A stretch of 64,000 bases of DNA, from contig NZ_JAAOIX010000007.1 of assembly GCF_011440395.1 (NCBI RefSeq), positions 1 to 64,000 on the forward strand, in the 5' to 3' direction. Source of the DNA: Pseudomaricurvus alcaniphilus. GTDB taxonomy: Bacteria > Pseudomonadota > Gammaproteobacteria > Pseudomonadales > Cellvibrionaceae. The notes beneath the pieces are model-generated. The model ran no database searches. It saw nothing but the letters and a program-made list of their open reading frames with translations, and was not told the origin of the DNA. Positions 57,462 to 64,000 of this stretch are shown piece by piece. A program made the translations under genes and the position numbers. How positions within the stretch are numbered: the stretch's first letter is position 1; the number at the start of each line of letters is the position of its first letter.

Positions 57462-57917
57462 TTAGCCAGCTTTATCCAGTTCTGTCAACTGCTCTACCCG
57501 CGTCTGCACAGTTTGGTAATTGGCTTCGATTTGCTCGCTCATCCCCGGCAGTTCCGCCAGTGATTTGAGACTGCGCTCATACTCCAGCAACAACTTGGAC
57601 TCGTTTTTTAACAGTGCGTCCACCAAACCCGCATCGCGGAATACTTGCGTAACCGCTACCCGCAGGCGATTGGTCAGCGCAGACAGGTCGGGCTTGCTCC
57701 TCGGCGTACCGCCGTAACTTTCAATCAACTTGCCCAGCGCAGCAATTTCATCGCGATTCTCATCGCGCCAGCGCTGGATATTTTCTTTTAACTCATCACT
57801 GCGCGCTTTTTCCTCAGCACTGTTATAGCCCTCGATAACATCCAGGTGCCACTGCAGCAAATCATTGAGGTCATCTATTAAAAAGCTATAATCAATTTTT
57901 TCGTCAGAAACAAACAT
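57462..57917 (-). CDS. DUF2383-family four-helix-bundle protein
   Basis: This 151-residue cytoplasmic protein is all-helical and hydrophilic. LNDLLQWHLDVIEGYNSAEEKA, IQRWRDENRDEIAALGKLIESYGGTP and LLLEYERSL match DUF2383 (PA2169 family), a ferritin-like fold. The Glu/His iron ligands are only partly evident (WHLDVIEGY), so metal binding is possible but not shown. It lies convergent with the Crp-type gene. Role unknown, often linked to stress. Confidence 0.75.
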   Translation of the reverse strand: MFVSDEKIDYSFLIDDLNDLLQWHLDVIEGYNSAEEKARSDELKENIQRWRDENRDEIAALGKLIESYGGTPRSKPDLSALTNRLRVAVTQVFRDAGLVDALLKNESKLLLEYERSLKSLAELPGMSEQIEANYQTVQTRVEQLTELDKAG

Positions 57918-58192
57918 TATAAAAGCCTCCGCCAGTTTTCGTACAAAACGACAGTACGCCTATTAATATACTGCGCTTATTCAGCTTTCGGATCAATCCA
58001 TTCGGATCATCGGCCCACTTCATCCATACGCGCAGTGGGAATTTTGTTGTCGTGCGTATATATTTTAGCAATAAGCTGCGGTAGCGGCTGAGAAATAAGC
58101 CGAGGGGTAGTCCGAGAAATCGGCCGAAGGCAACGCCGAGGTGCTGGCCTATAGACAGACTCAGGAACTGGTGCCGCTCGCAATTGCCGAAC

Positions 58193-59623
58193 CTAGATTT
58201 CCTGCGGCGAATCCCGCCGCAATAAATTGTCTGCCTCCGCGGAATCCTCGAGTTCATTGACTTTTTCTTCGATGGTCAGGTCTACCGCCACATCCCTGGC
58301 GTCTGCTAATTGCCCGGCATTCAAACCCGCTGCCGGCACCGCAGATACCTTTTCCGCTTGCATTGGCTGCGTCGTGTCGGCCGGCTGGTGCAGGTTTATA
58401 TTGTAAATGGGCTCCGGCATAGCTATGGCGGCACTGTCGTAGGCTTGCTTGATCTGGCGAATCGCTTCGCTGCGCACCTTGACGAAACTGTAGCGCTGCT
58501 GGTTCACCCAGGCATAGACGCGCAACAGGACGTTGGAATCACCCAGTTGCTGTACCACCACGGAAGGCTTGGGGTCTGCCAGCACTCCCTCCATCTGCGC
58601 CAGGGTTTGCAATGCCAGCGCCTGGGCGGCGAGTATATCGCTATTGCAATCGATACCCACATCAAACTCGAAGCGCCGCTCCGGGTGACGGCTAAAGTTG
58701 ATAATAACCGCCTTGAAAACCCGGGCATTGGTAATCCGGACATGATTACCGTCCGGTGAAATAAGGATGGTCGCGCGCGACGTCAGCTTGGCGACATTGC
58801 CTTCATAACCGTCAACATTTACAAAGTCATTGATCTCAAAAGGATTGCGAACGCTCAATAAAATACTGGCGATATAGTTCTCCACCGTATCCCTGACGGC
58901 AAAGCCAATAGCCAGCCCGATCAAACCGGCAGCCCCCAACAGAGTACCGATCAGTGCCTGGGCGTCCAGCAGCACCAGCGCCAGGATAGCGCCGATAACA
59001 ATCAATGCAACGTGCACAATCTGGCCCAACAGTTCGGCAATAAAACCGTTGCGGCTAAGGCGCAGATACAAGGATTGGCAACTACCCAGCCAGCGCCCCA
59101 GCAGCCAGAACAACAGGAAAATTCCCAGCCCGAGTATAAACAGCGGCAGGGAATAAATGACCCGCTCGCCCAATGCCGCCACTTGCCACCAGGTATCGAG
59201 GGTGCGCTGTTGTACTGCACGACTGATGGAGAGTTGATTTTCCACTTCCACCGCACCCTGCACCTGGGAGGCGAGACGCAAGGCTTTGGCCTCCGCGGCA
59301 ACAGAATCGACTTCACCCTGCAGGGTAACCACGCCGCTGACTACTTCCACTTTGATATCAGCCAGCGCGTCAATCTCGGCAAAAATATTCTGCAGACGCT
59401 GCTGCACCCGGCGATCGGTATCGGCATTGCTGTCGGTGCTAATCAGCTGCTCAGTGACCACCGGGTCCGGCGACCCATCGCCACTGAACAAGTCAGTGAG
59501 GTCCTGCGCCCAAAGGGTACTGGATGCCAGCACAAAGGCAAAGCCAACAAGCCATAAAACCGGTTGCGTCCGCAGGATTTTGCCGCGCCCTAACTGCGCC
59601 CTGCTGTGACAAAATAAATTCAT
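58193..59623 (-). CDS. Mechanosensitive ion channel of the MscS family with a BON domain
   Basis: This 476-residue protein has an N-terminal signal or helix (VGFAFVLASSTLWA), a BON domain (about 68-135: RVQQRLQNIFAEIDALADIKVEVVSGVVTLQGEV), several membrane helices (about 155-270), and the MscS beta and alpha/beta domains. GLIGLAIGFAVRDTVENYIASILL is the pore-lining helix and VNVDGYEGNVAKLTSRATILISPDGNHVRI the conserved beta domain. Such channels release solutes on hypo-osmotic shock; the BON domain may bind envelope lipid or peptidoglycan. The C-terminal tail (about 60 residues) is acidic and disordered. Bases 57918-58192, downstream of it, hold no supported gene. Confidence 0.9.
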   Translation of the reverse strand: MNLFCHSRAQLGRGKILRTQPVLWLVGFAFVLASSTLWAQDLTDLFSGDGSPDPVVTEQLISTDSNADTDRRVQQRLQNIFAEIDALADIKVEVVSGVVTLQGEVDSVAAEAKALRLASQVQGAVEVENQLSISRAVQQRTLDTWWQVAALGERVIYSLPLFILGLGIFLLFWLLGRWLGSCQSLYLRLSRNGFIAELLGQIVHVALIVIGAILALVLLDAQALIGTLLGAAGLIGLAIGFAVRDTVENYIASILLSVRNPFEINDFVNVDGYEGNVAKLTSRATILISPDGNHVRITNARVFKAVIINFSRHPERRFEFDVGIDCNSDILAAQALALQTLAQMEGVLADPKPSVVVQQLGDSNVLLRVYAWVNQQRYSFVKVRSEAIRQIKQAYDSAAIAMPEPIYNINLHQPADTTQPMQAEKVSAVPAAGLNAGQLADARDVAVDLTIEEKVNELEDSAEADNLLRRDSPQEI

Positions 59624-59759
59624 TGTGTTGCCCGCTCAGAAAAAATAAAGAGAACTAACGCGTTTACACGGAAGTCATGATAAAGCGATTGTCGCTTGCA
59701 CAAAAAACGACTGTAGCTTGCGCAAAAAACGATGGGCCGGCCCGGCTTTCTTCCGCAGC

Positions 59760-60686
59760 CTACAAGATGTTCCAGCCGCTGGCCCGGGCAATGGCTTCCA
59801 GCGCCGCCGCGCCGGTATGGGAGTTGCCACTGGCATTCAGGCGCGGCGACCAAACCGCGATGGTTGCCACACCGGGAACCACCACCACGATGCCACCGCC
59901 AACACCGCTCTTGCCCGGCAGGCCAACCCTGAAAGCAAAACTGCCGGAGGCATCGTAGTGCCCACACAGCATCATAATGGAATTGATACGGCGGGCCCGC
60001 TGTTCACTTACAATCCGGGCTCCGGTCAGTGGATCAACCCCCTGATTGGCCAGAAACAGCAGCGAGCGTGCAATTTGCTCGCAGCTCATGGCGATGGCGC
60101 AGTGGCGACAATACACCTGCAAGACATCACTCACCTCATGCTCCAGGTTATTGAAGCTTTTCATAAAGCTGGCGAGGCTGGCATTGCGATGGGCGGTGTC
60201 CAGCTCCGATTGGGCCACCTCTTCGTCAATGGCGATACTGCCATCGTCCGCCACCAGGTGCAGGAAGTCCATCAGGGCGGCGACACAGGACTGTGGGCTC
60301 TGGCCCTGCAACAGCACGTCGCTGACCACCAGCGCACCGGCATTGATAAACGGGTTGCGGGGAATGCCTCGCTCCAGCTCCAACTGGACGATGGAATTGA
60401 AGGCATTGCCCGAGGGTTCGTGCTGCACCCGTTGCCAGAGCCCATCGCCGATTCGGTTGAGCGCCTGGGTCAAGGCAAAAACCTTGGAAATACTCTGGAT
60501 TGAAAAAGTTTCGCGGGCATCTCCAAAGGTGGCCGTGGCACCATCGACAGTGACAATGGCGGCACCAAATTTATTGGCATCGATGCGGGCCAGCGCGGGA
60601 ATGTAGCTCGCTACCTTACCAGTGGCCAGTTCGCCGCGCACAGATTCACAGGCGTCAAACAGTAGTCTATTGAGTTCTATTGTCAT
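59760..60686 (-). CDS. glsA: Glutaminase A
   Basis: This 308-residue enzyme hydrolyses glutamine to glutamate and ammonia in the cytoplasm. It has the beta-lactamase-like fold with the catalytic Ser65-x-x-Lys68 in SIQSISKVF. The substrate-contact motifs EPSGNAFNS, RNPFINAGA and VGLPGKSGVGGGI (the last with the lid-loop) are all present. Length is exactly that of E. coli GlsA/YbaS (308-310). ATG 60686 is the natural start. It is one of a run of minus-strand genes, but spacing suggests its own promoter. Confidence 0.95.
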   Translation of the reverse strand: MTIELNRLLFDACESVRGELATGKVASYIPALARIDANKFGAAIVTVDGATATFGDARETFSIQSISKVFALTQALNRIGDGLWQRVQHEPSGNAFNSIVQLELERGIPRNPFINAGALVVSDVLLQGQSPQSCVAALMDFLHLVADDGSIAIDEEVAQSELDTAHRNASLASFMKSFNNLEHEVSDVLQVYCRHCAIAMSCEQIARSLLFLANQGVDPLTGARIVSEQRARRINSIMMLCGHYDASGSFAFRVGLPGKSGVGGGIVVVVPGVATIAVWSPRLNASGNSHTGAAALEAIARASGWNIL

Positions 60687-60731
60687 AATCCGGCTATTCG
60701 TGGCTACCAGGGATGTAAAACTCGACCCCGC

Positions 60732-61607
60732 TTACACTGTGAGCAAGCGCCGCAACCAGCCTTCGCTGTGCCGTTCCTGATCCCGCAGCGCCTGCAGCCC
60801 CACCAGCATGGTCTCAATCTGGCGGGCGGTTTTGCCGCGGATCGATTGCAGTTGGCGCTTGGTCAGCTTTTTACCGGCGTACGGCGCCATATCAATTGGG
60901 TCACCCAATTGAAAATAGCAGCGTTGCGGTTTTGGCAACAGGGTGCAGAGACTGCCGCGGGGCAGCGGAGGAACAACGTCGGTGCGGGTTTTTTCGGTGA
61001 TTATACCCAGTCGGCGCAGCAGGTCGGCAAAACGCGAATGCAGAATATCTTCCCCTTCGATGATATGGTCATAAAATTCCTCCGGCCCCACCAGCGCCAT
61101 AGGCATAATGGTATAACCGTACTCCGCCGCCATTTTGACAAAGCCGTAACGCTCTTTCCACTGCAGGGTGTACTGCTGGGATTTCGGTTTCAGGGCTTCG
61201 TGCGCGCCGCCGGGAAACACCAGGATATCCTTGCCCGCCGCCATCAGCGCGCTGCACACCTCCGGGTGACCCAACACTGCCCCGCTCGCCAACAGCAGGC
61301 TTTCGGTCTTTGCGGTCCACAGGAAACGGTCCCCGAGCGAACGCACAAACAGCCCCAGCTCCGACAACAGCATTGGCAGCAAGACCACGCCGTCGAGGGC
61401 AAACAGGGAGTGATTGGCAACAAACAGGCAGGGGCGCGGCGGAATTTTATCCGCATCGATAAATTGCGGCTGAAAAATCGATTTGACCAGGCGGCTGAAC
61501 AATTCAACTTTCAGCCCCCTCGGCGCCTCTACCGCCAGCGCCTCTTCGATATGCCTGGCGAGGCTGGCCTGGTCAAATGGCTGACCACCTTTTTCGAATA
61601 CACTCAA
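60732..61607 (-). CDS. Lysophospholipid acyltransferase-family protein (MGAT/TMEM68-like)
   Basis: This 291-residue acyltransferase has a catalytic motif at residues 65-72, NHSLFALD, with five residues between His and Asp instead of the classic four. Next come VFPGGAHEALKP, the conserved FPGGA[RH]EA of the diacylglycerol acyltransferase-like branch, and GYTIMPMALVG. The acceptor could be a lysophospholipid, mono- or diacylglycerol. One poorly hydrophobic membrane-associated segment (VVLLPMLLSELGLFV) is present. The gene lies 45 bases upstream of glsA. There is no other lipid gene nearby apart from the acyltransferase at the far left of the window. Confidence 0.78.
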   Translation of the reverse strand: MSVFEKGGQPFDQASLARHIEEALAVEAPRGLKVELFSRLVKSIFQPQFIDADKIPPRPCLFVANHSLFALDGVVLLPMLLSELGLFVRSLGDRFLWTAKTESLLLASGAVLGHPEVCSALMAAGKDILVFPGGAHEALKPKSQQYTLQWKERYGFVKMAAEYGYTIMPMALVGPEEFYDHIIEGEDILHSRFADLLRRLGIITEKTRTDVVPPLPRGSLCTLLPKPQRCYFQLGDPIDMAPYAGKKLTKRQLQSIRGKTARQIETMLVGLQALRDQERHSEGWLRRLLTV

Positions 61608-61808
61608 AAGAATTCACCCGCAAATCTGGGCCGCAATTGGCCTCAACATAGATGCGCCCATGTTAACACCAGTAGTCGCACGAAGCTGCAGTTGAGTGAG
61701 CCTAAATGGGGTGAGTTTCGTGCCGGGTTTGAAGCTTCGGGCCAAGGCCGGGAAACACTCGAGCGCGACTTCCCTGCCCTCCCCGGGACCGACGATAAAT
61801 AGCCCAGC

Positions 61809-63131
61809 TCAGAATTCCAGCCTGACCCCCACACTTATCTTGTCGTTGTCGTGAGCGCTGTAACCCAGCAGGCTTTCATAGCTGATAAAGGATTGCAGTC
61901 CGTCCGCAAACACCGCTACCAGGCCAACCAGCACATGCCCGTAATCGCGATCGGTTACATCGTTGTGATAGCGGAACACGGTGTTGCCCTGATCTTCCAG
62001 AAAGGAGAAGGAAATAGCACGCTGATCGTCCTGGAATTCATGCACGTAATCCAGGTAAAGCTGGGGCAGCAATACCCCGTAGTCCCAGTTCACCGCTCTC
62101 GACAGCTGCACCCCCAAATGGGAGGTGAGGGATTTTTCCGTCTGCCCGCGCACGAGCAATGCCAGTGGTGCAATGGCGCTGGTGGGGTTGTTACTTCTCA
62201 CCGTTTCGGCGTAGCCATCTATATCGGTCTTTTTGTAGCGAATCGCGAATCGCGGGCCGACACTCACGACACCCATCATCTTGTCGTAGCCAATTTCAAC
62301 CGCGGCGATGACTTCATCCGCTTCGGTGTCACTTTCCAGCACACCGTTGGCGACATTATTGCCCATAGTGACTCTGGAATAACGCTGCGTTTCGAACTCG
62401 TGATCGCTGTAGCCCAGCGACCAGCTGGCGAAGGCGTTTGCGGCGAAGGTATAGTCGCCAAAAACCAGCAGGCCATAACTGCTGTTGTCAAAGCCGCCGC
62501 TGGCCTGGCCGTCGATTTGGCCATCAAAATCACCGTCGACCTTGGCGTAGCTGAGCGCCATGCCCAGGTTGTAATTGTCACTCAACTGATAGTCCACTCC
62601 GGCAAGCACGGCACTGCGGTCCGACTCAAAGCCCCGGCCTTCAAATTCAGTGGCGTCTTTCTCATGCCGCTCAAAATCCAGTGTAATAAACACGCTGAAC
62701 GGACCCAGCTGCACTCGCGCCAATTCATCTTCGGCCTGGTCGCCCGTTTGGCCGGGGCCGGCTTTTACCTCCTTGTCCAGCGCGCCGATGCTGGTCTGCG
62801 AGGTGATGGTACCGCCCGTATTGGAGCCGGCTGCACCACCATCGTTACAAAAGGTTTCCAGGTTGCTGGCGGCGACGGGAGTCAAACCTGGGCAGCCATC
62901 CTGCACGGCATTCCTGACTGCCGTATCCAGGCTTTGGGCCGCATAAGTCACTGGCGCCAGCAATAGCGGCAAGAATAGCGGCAAGCTGCACAAGATCAGC
63001 TGCAGGGGAGTCTTGCTGGCACACAGTGCCTTGTGTGATTTAAAAAACACTGGAGACGACAGGCGGACCGCGTCAGCAGGTTCTGGTTGGAGATGGGAAC
63101 TTGAGTTAACGACACGTCTAATGACACGCAT
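61809..63131 (-). CDS. Autotransporter-type outer-membrane beta-barrel protein
   Basis: This 440-residue protein starts at ATG 63131 with AAGGAAGAA upstream. A long signal peptide (hydrophobic LQLILCSLPLFLPLLLAPVTYA, residues about 41-63) is followed by a short Cys-containing domain (QDGCPGLTP, NLETFCNDGG) and a linker. The autotransporter-like barrel covers about residues 150-440, ending in KISVGVRLEF with the canonical C-terminal Phe. Strands such as NYNLGMALSYAKVDG and FASWSLGYSDHEF are typical. The N-terminal passenger is nearly absent, so it may be a stand-alone porin-like barrel. It is divergent from the Sel1 gene. Confidence 0.8.
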   Translation of the reverse strand: MRVIRRVVNSSSHLQPEPADAVRLSSPVFFKSHKALCASKTPLQLILCSLPLFLPLLLAPVTYAAQSLDTAVRNAVQDGCPGLTPVAASNLETFCNDGGAAGSNTGGTITSQTSIGALDKEVKAGPGQTGDQAEDELARVQLGPFSVFITLDFERHEKDATEFEGRGFESDRSAVLAGVDYQLSDNYNLGMALSYAKVDGDFDGQIDGQASGGFDNSSYGLLVFGDYTFAANAFASWSLGYSDHEFETQRYSRVTMGNNVANGVLESDTEADEVIAAVEIGYDKMMGVVSVGPRFAIRYKKTDIDGYAETVRSNNPTSAIAPLALLVRGQTEKSLTSHLGVQLSRAVNWDYGVLLPQLYLDYVHEFQDDQRAISFSFLEDQGNTVFRYHNDVTDRDYGHVLVGLVAVFADGLQSFISYESLLGYSAHDNDKISVGVRLEF

Positions 63132-63477
63132 AATAGTTTCTTCCTTCCCTTGTGAAACCCTATGTGCTCTTTCCCGCTGCTCTCCGCAATGAGGTACAAC
63201 AGGCAAAGCAATTATTATGATTGGCAAGCTGCAAAATAGTGCTTGTGTAACTGTAACGGCCGTATAGAGTGGATATCGTATGCACACAAAAACACGTTAT
63301 TAGCCACAGCGAACCAATACTATAGAGAATTGATACTGACCGATAATAATGAATACAACAATTCAGATCAGCTTGTTATAAGCACTTTGTATATAGCCGT
63401 CAGTTACTGCGTGCTACCGACAATGGATTGTCGCTCCAGTCGCACCAGCAACTGCCACCCAAGCGTATGAGGTCTGC
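63132..63477. other. Divergent intergenic region between the barrel and Sel1 genes
   Basis: These 346 bases, AT-rich around 63270-63420, must contain both promoters. No gene, site or repeat is clear enough to name. Confidence 0.4.
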
Positions 63478-64000
63478 ATGTTTTCTCAAATTTTGAGCGC
63501 CATTGTCGAGCGCCGCTGGCAACGGTTTTTTTTACTTTTTATCACAACTATTGTTGCCAGCTTGAGCAGCGTCGATAAGAACGGCAACTGGGGCTCTGCG
63601 TTGCCCCGCGCCGAGGCCAATAGCGCCGATGATTTTTCGGTGGTCGACTGCCTGCTGCCGGGGCAGATTCGCCGCCTGGGCGGAATGACTTATGTGGGCA
63701 AACGCAAACCGCTTAAGACCACGGTCAATGAGTGCCAGGTGCGCGGTGGCGAATACGTACTGGATGCACCGGCCAGCTATAAATCAGCACTGCGCATCTG
63801 GCAGGATTCCGCCGAGCAAGGCGACCCTGAGGCCCAGTATTACACCGGGGAAATTTATGAGAAAGGCCTGGCTGGCGGCCAGCCCGATTACCTGTTGGCC
63901 GCCGCCTGGTATCGAAAAGCCGCCCAGCAAGGTTACAAACGAGCCGCCGTCAATCTCGCCCGCCTCTACGAGCAGGGCCTTGGAGTCGCCCGGGACCCCG
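63478..64000 (+). CDS. Sel1-repeat protein, cut by the window edge
   Basis: The first 174 residues are visible. A membrane helix or signal (RFFLLFITTIVASLSS) follows a short basic start. A predicted extracytoplasmic domain with VDCLLPGQIRRLGGMTYVGKRKPLKTTVNEC precedes at least two Sel1-like repeats (AEQGDPEAQYYTGEIYEKGL, AAQQGYKRAAVNLARLYEQGLGV). Sel1 repeats are TPR-like scaffolds. In this branch of bacteria such proteins often continue with a caspase-like or other effector domain, but here that part is off the window. ATG 63478 has GAGG six bases upstream. Confidence 0.82.
   Translation, partial: MFSQILSAIVERRWQRFFLLFITTIVASLSSVDKNGNWGSALPRAEANSADDFSVVDCLLPGQIRRLGGMTYVGKRKPLKTTVNECQVRGGEYVLDAPASYKSALRIWQDSAEQGDPEAQYYTGEIYEKGLAGGQPDYLLAAAWYRKAAQQGYKRAAVNLARLYEQGLGVARDP

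Noticed and set aside
57904-58257. Minus-strand frame (117 codons) between the DUF2383 and MscS genes
   Set aside because: It overlaps both neighbours, is Arg-rich without family features, and has no ribosome site.
61851-62966. Plus-strand frame (371 codons) opposite the autotransporter barrel
   Set aside because: The barrel strands and C-terminal Phe on the minus strand are convincing; the other frame is not protein-like.

Overview
The window is a contiguous piece of a Gram-negative chromosome. It holds about 46 protein genes, two kinds of small non-autonomous mobile element, and no rRNA, tRNA or CRISPR array that I could find. Outer-membrane barrels, TonB-type receptors, lipoprotein signals, CzcCBA, HspQ, a Fur box, PlsB-type acyltransferase and Shine-Dalgarno starts all point to a gammaproteobacterium. 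The gene mix (c-di-GMP sensing, TonB receptors, metal efflux, acyl-CoA enzymes) and the moderately high GC suit a free-living marine or aquatic lineage such as Cellvibrionales and relatives. That placement is inference, since no marker gene is present.

Layout. 1-5 kb: a cut gene edge, a truncated mobile-element copy, a PlsB/GNPAT-type acyltransferase, a small lipoprotein, and a decayed arsenic operon (arsR-arsC followed by a stub of the efflux pump). 5-13.6 kb: an envelope-to-c-di-GMP module on the minus strand, made of a TonB-type receptor, a YfiR-like periplasmic protein, a 1632-residue CHASE8/hybrid kinase/GGDEF/EAL protein and an HDOD protein. 13.9-20 kb: an AruI-like ThDP enzyme, a cytochrome c lipoprotein, a dienelactone hydrolase, a PTS enzyme I and a small heat-shock protein. 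20.3-24.9 kb: a GldA-type ATPase, a fused GldF-GldG permease and a DUF4340 protein. 25-34 kb: a redoxin, a DUF3833 lipoprotein, a DUF411 protein and a CzcI-like/CzcCBA heavy-metal efflux cluster. 34-35 kb: a Fur box ahead of two coupled small genes, then the best-preserved mobile-element copy.

35.4-41.5 kb: an autotransporter-type barrel, HspQ, and an unusual gene pair. The first gene joins two CBM21-like carbohydrate-binding domains to an endonuclease/exonuclease/phosphatase domain. The second is a two-motif phospholipase-D superfamily protein whose stop codon abuts a second type of MITE. 41.7-47.5 kb: a 1529-residue biotin carboxylase fusion with the order CT-alpha, CT-beta, BC, BCCP, and a thiolase. 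47.9-57.3 kb: RecQ, two small genes, then a FecR-TPR-outer-membrane-barrel fusion, a CHASE2 nucleotide cyclase and a divergent Crp-type regulator that could read its product. 57.4-64 kb: a DUF2383 protein, a BON-MscS channel, glutaminase, an acyltransferase, a second autotransporter barrel and a Sel1-repeat protein cut by the right edge.

The strongest leads for new biology are: the CBM21-EEP/PLD pair; the permuted all-in-one acyl-CoA carboxylase with its thiolase; the two trans-envelope signalling loci (TonB receptor-YfiR-CHASE8, and FecR/TPR/barrel-CHASE2 cyclase-Crp); the Fur-controlled pair of unknown genes; and a new-looking MITE family with CCTAATTAC ends and 8-bp target duplications.
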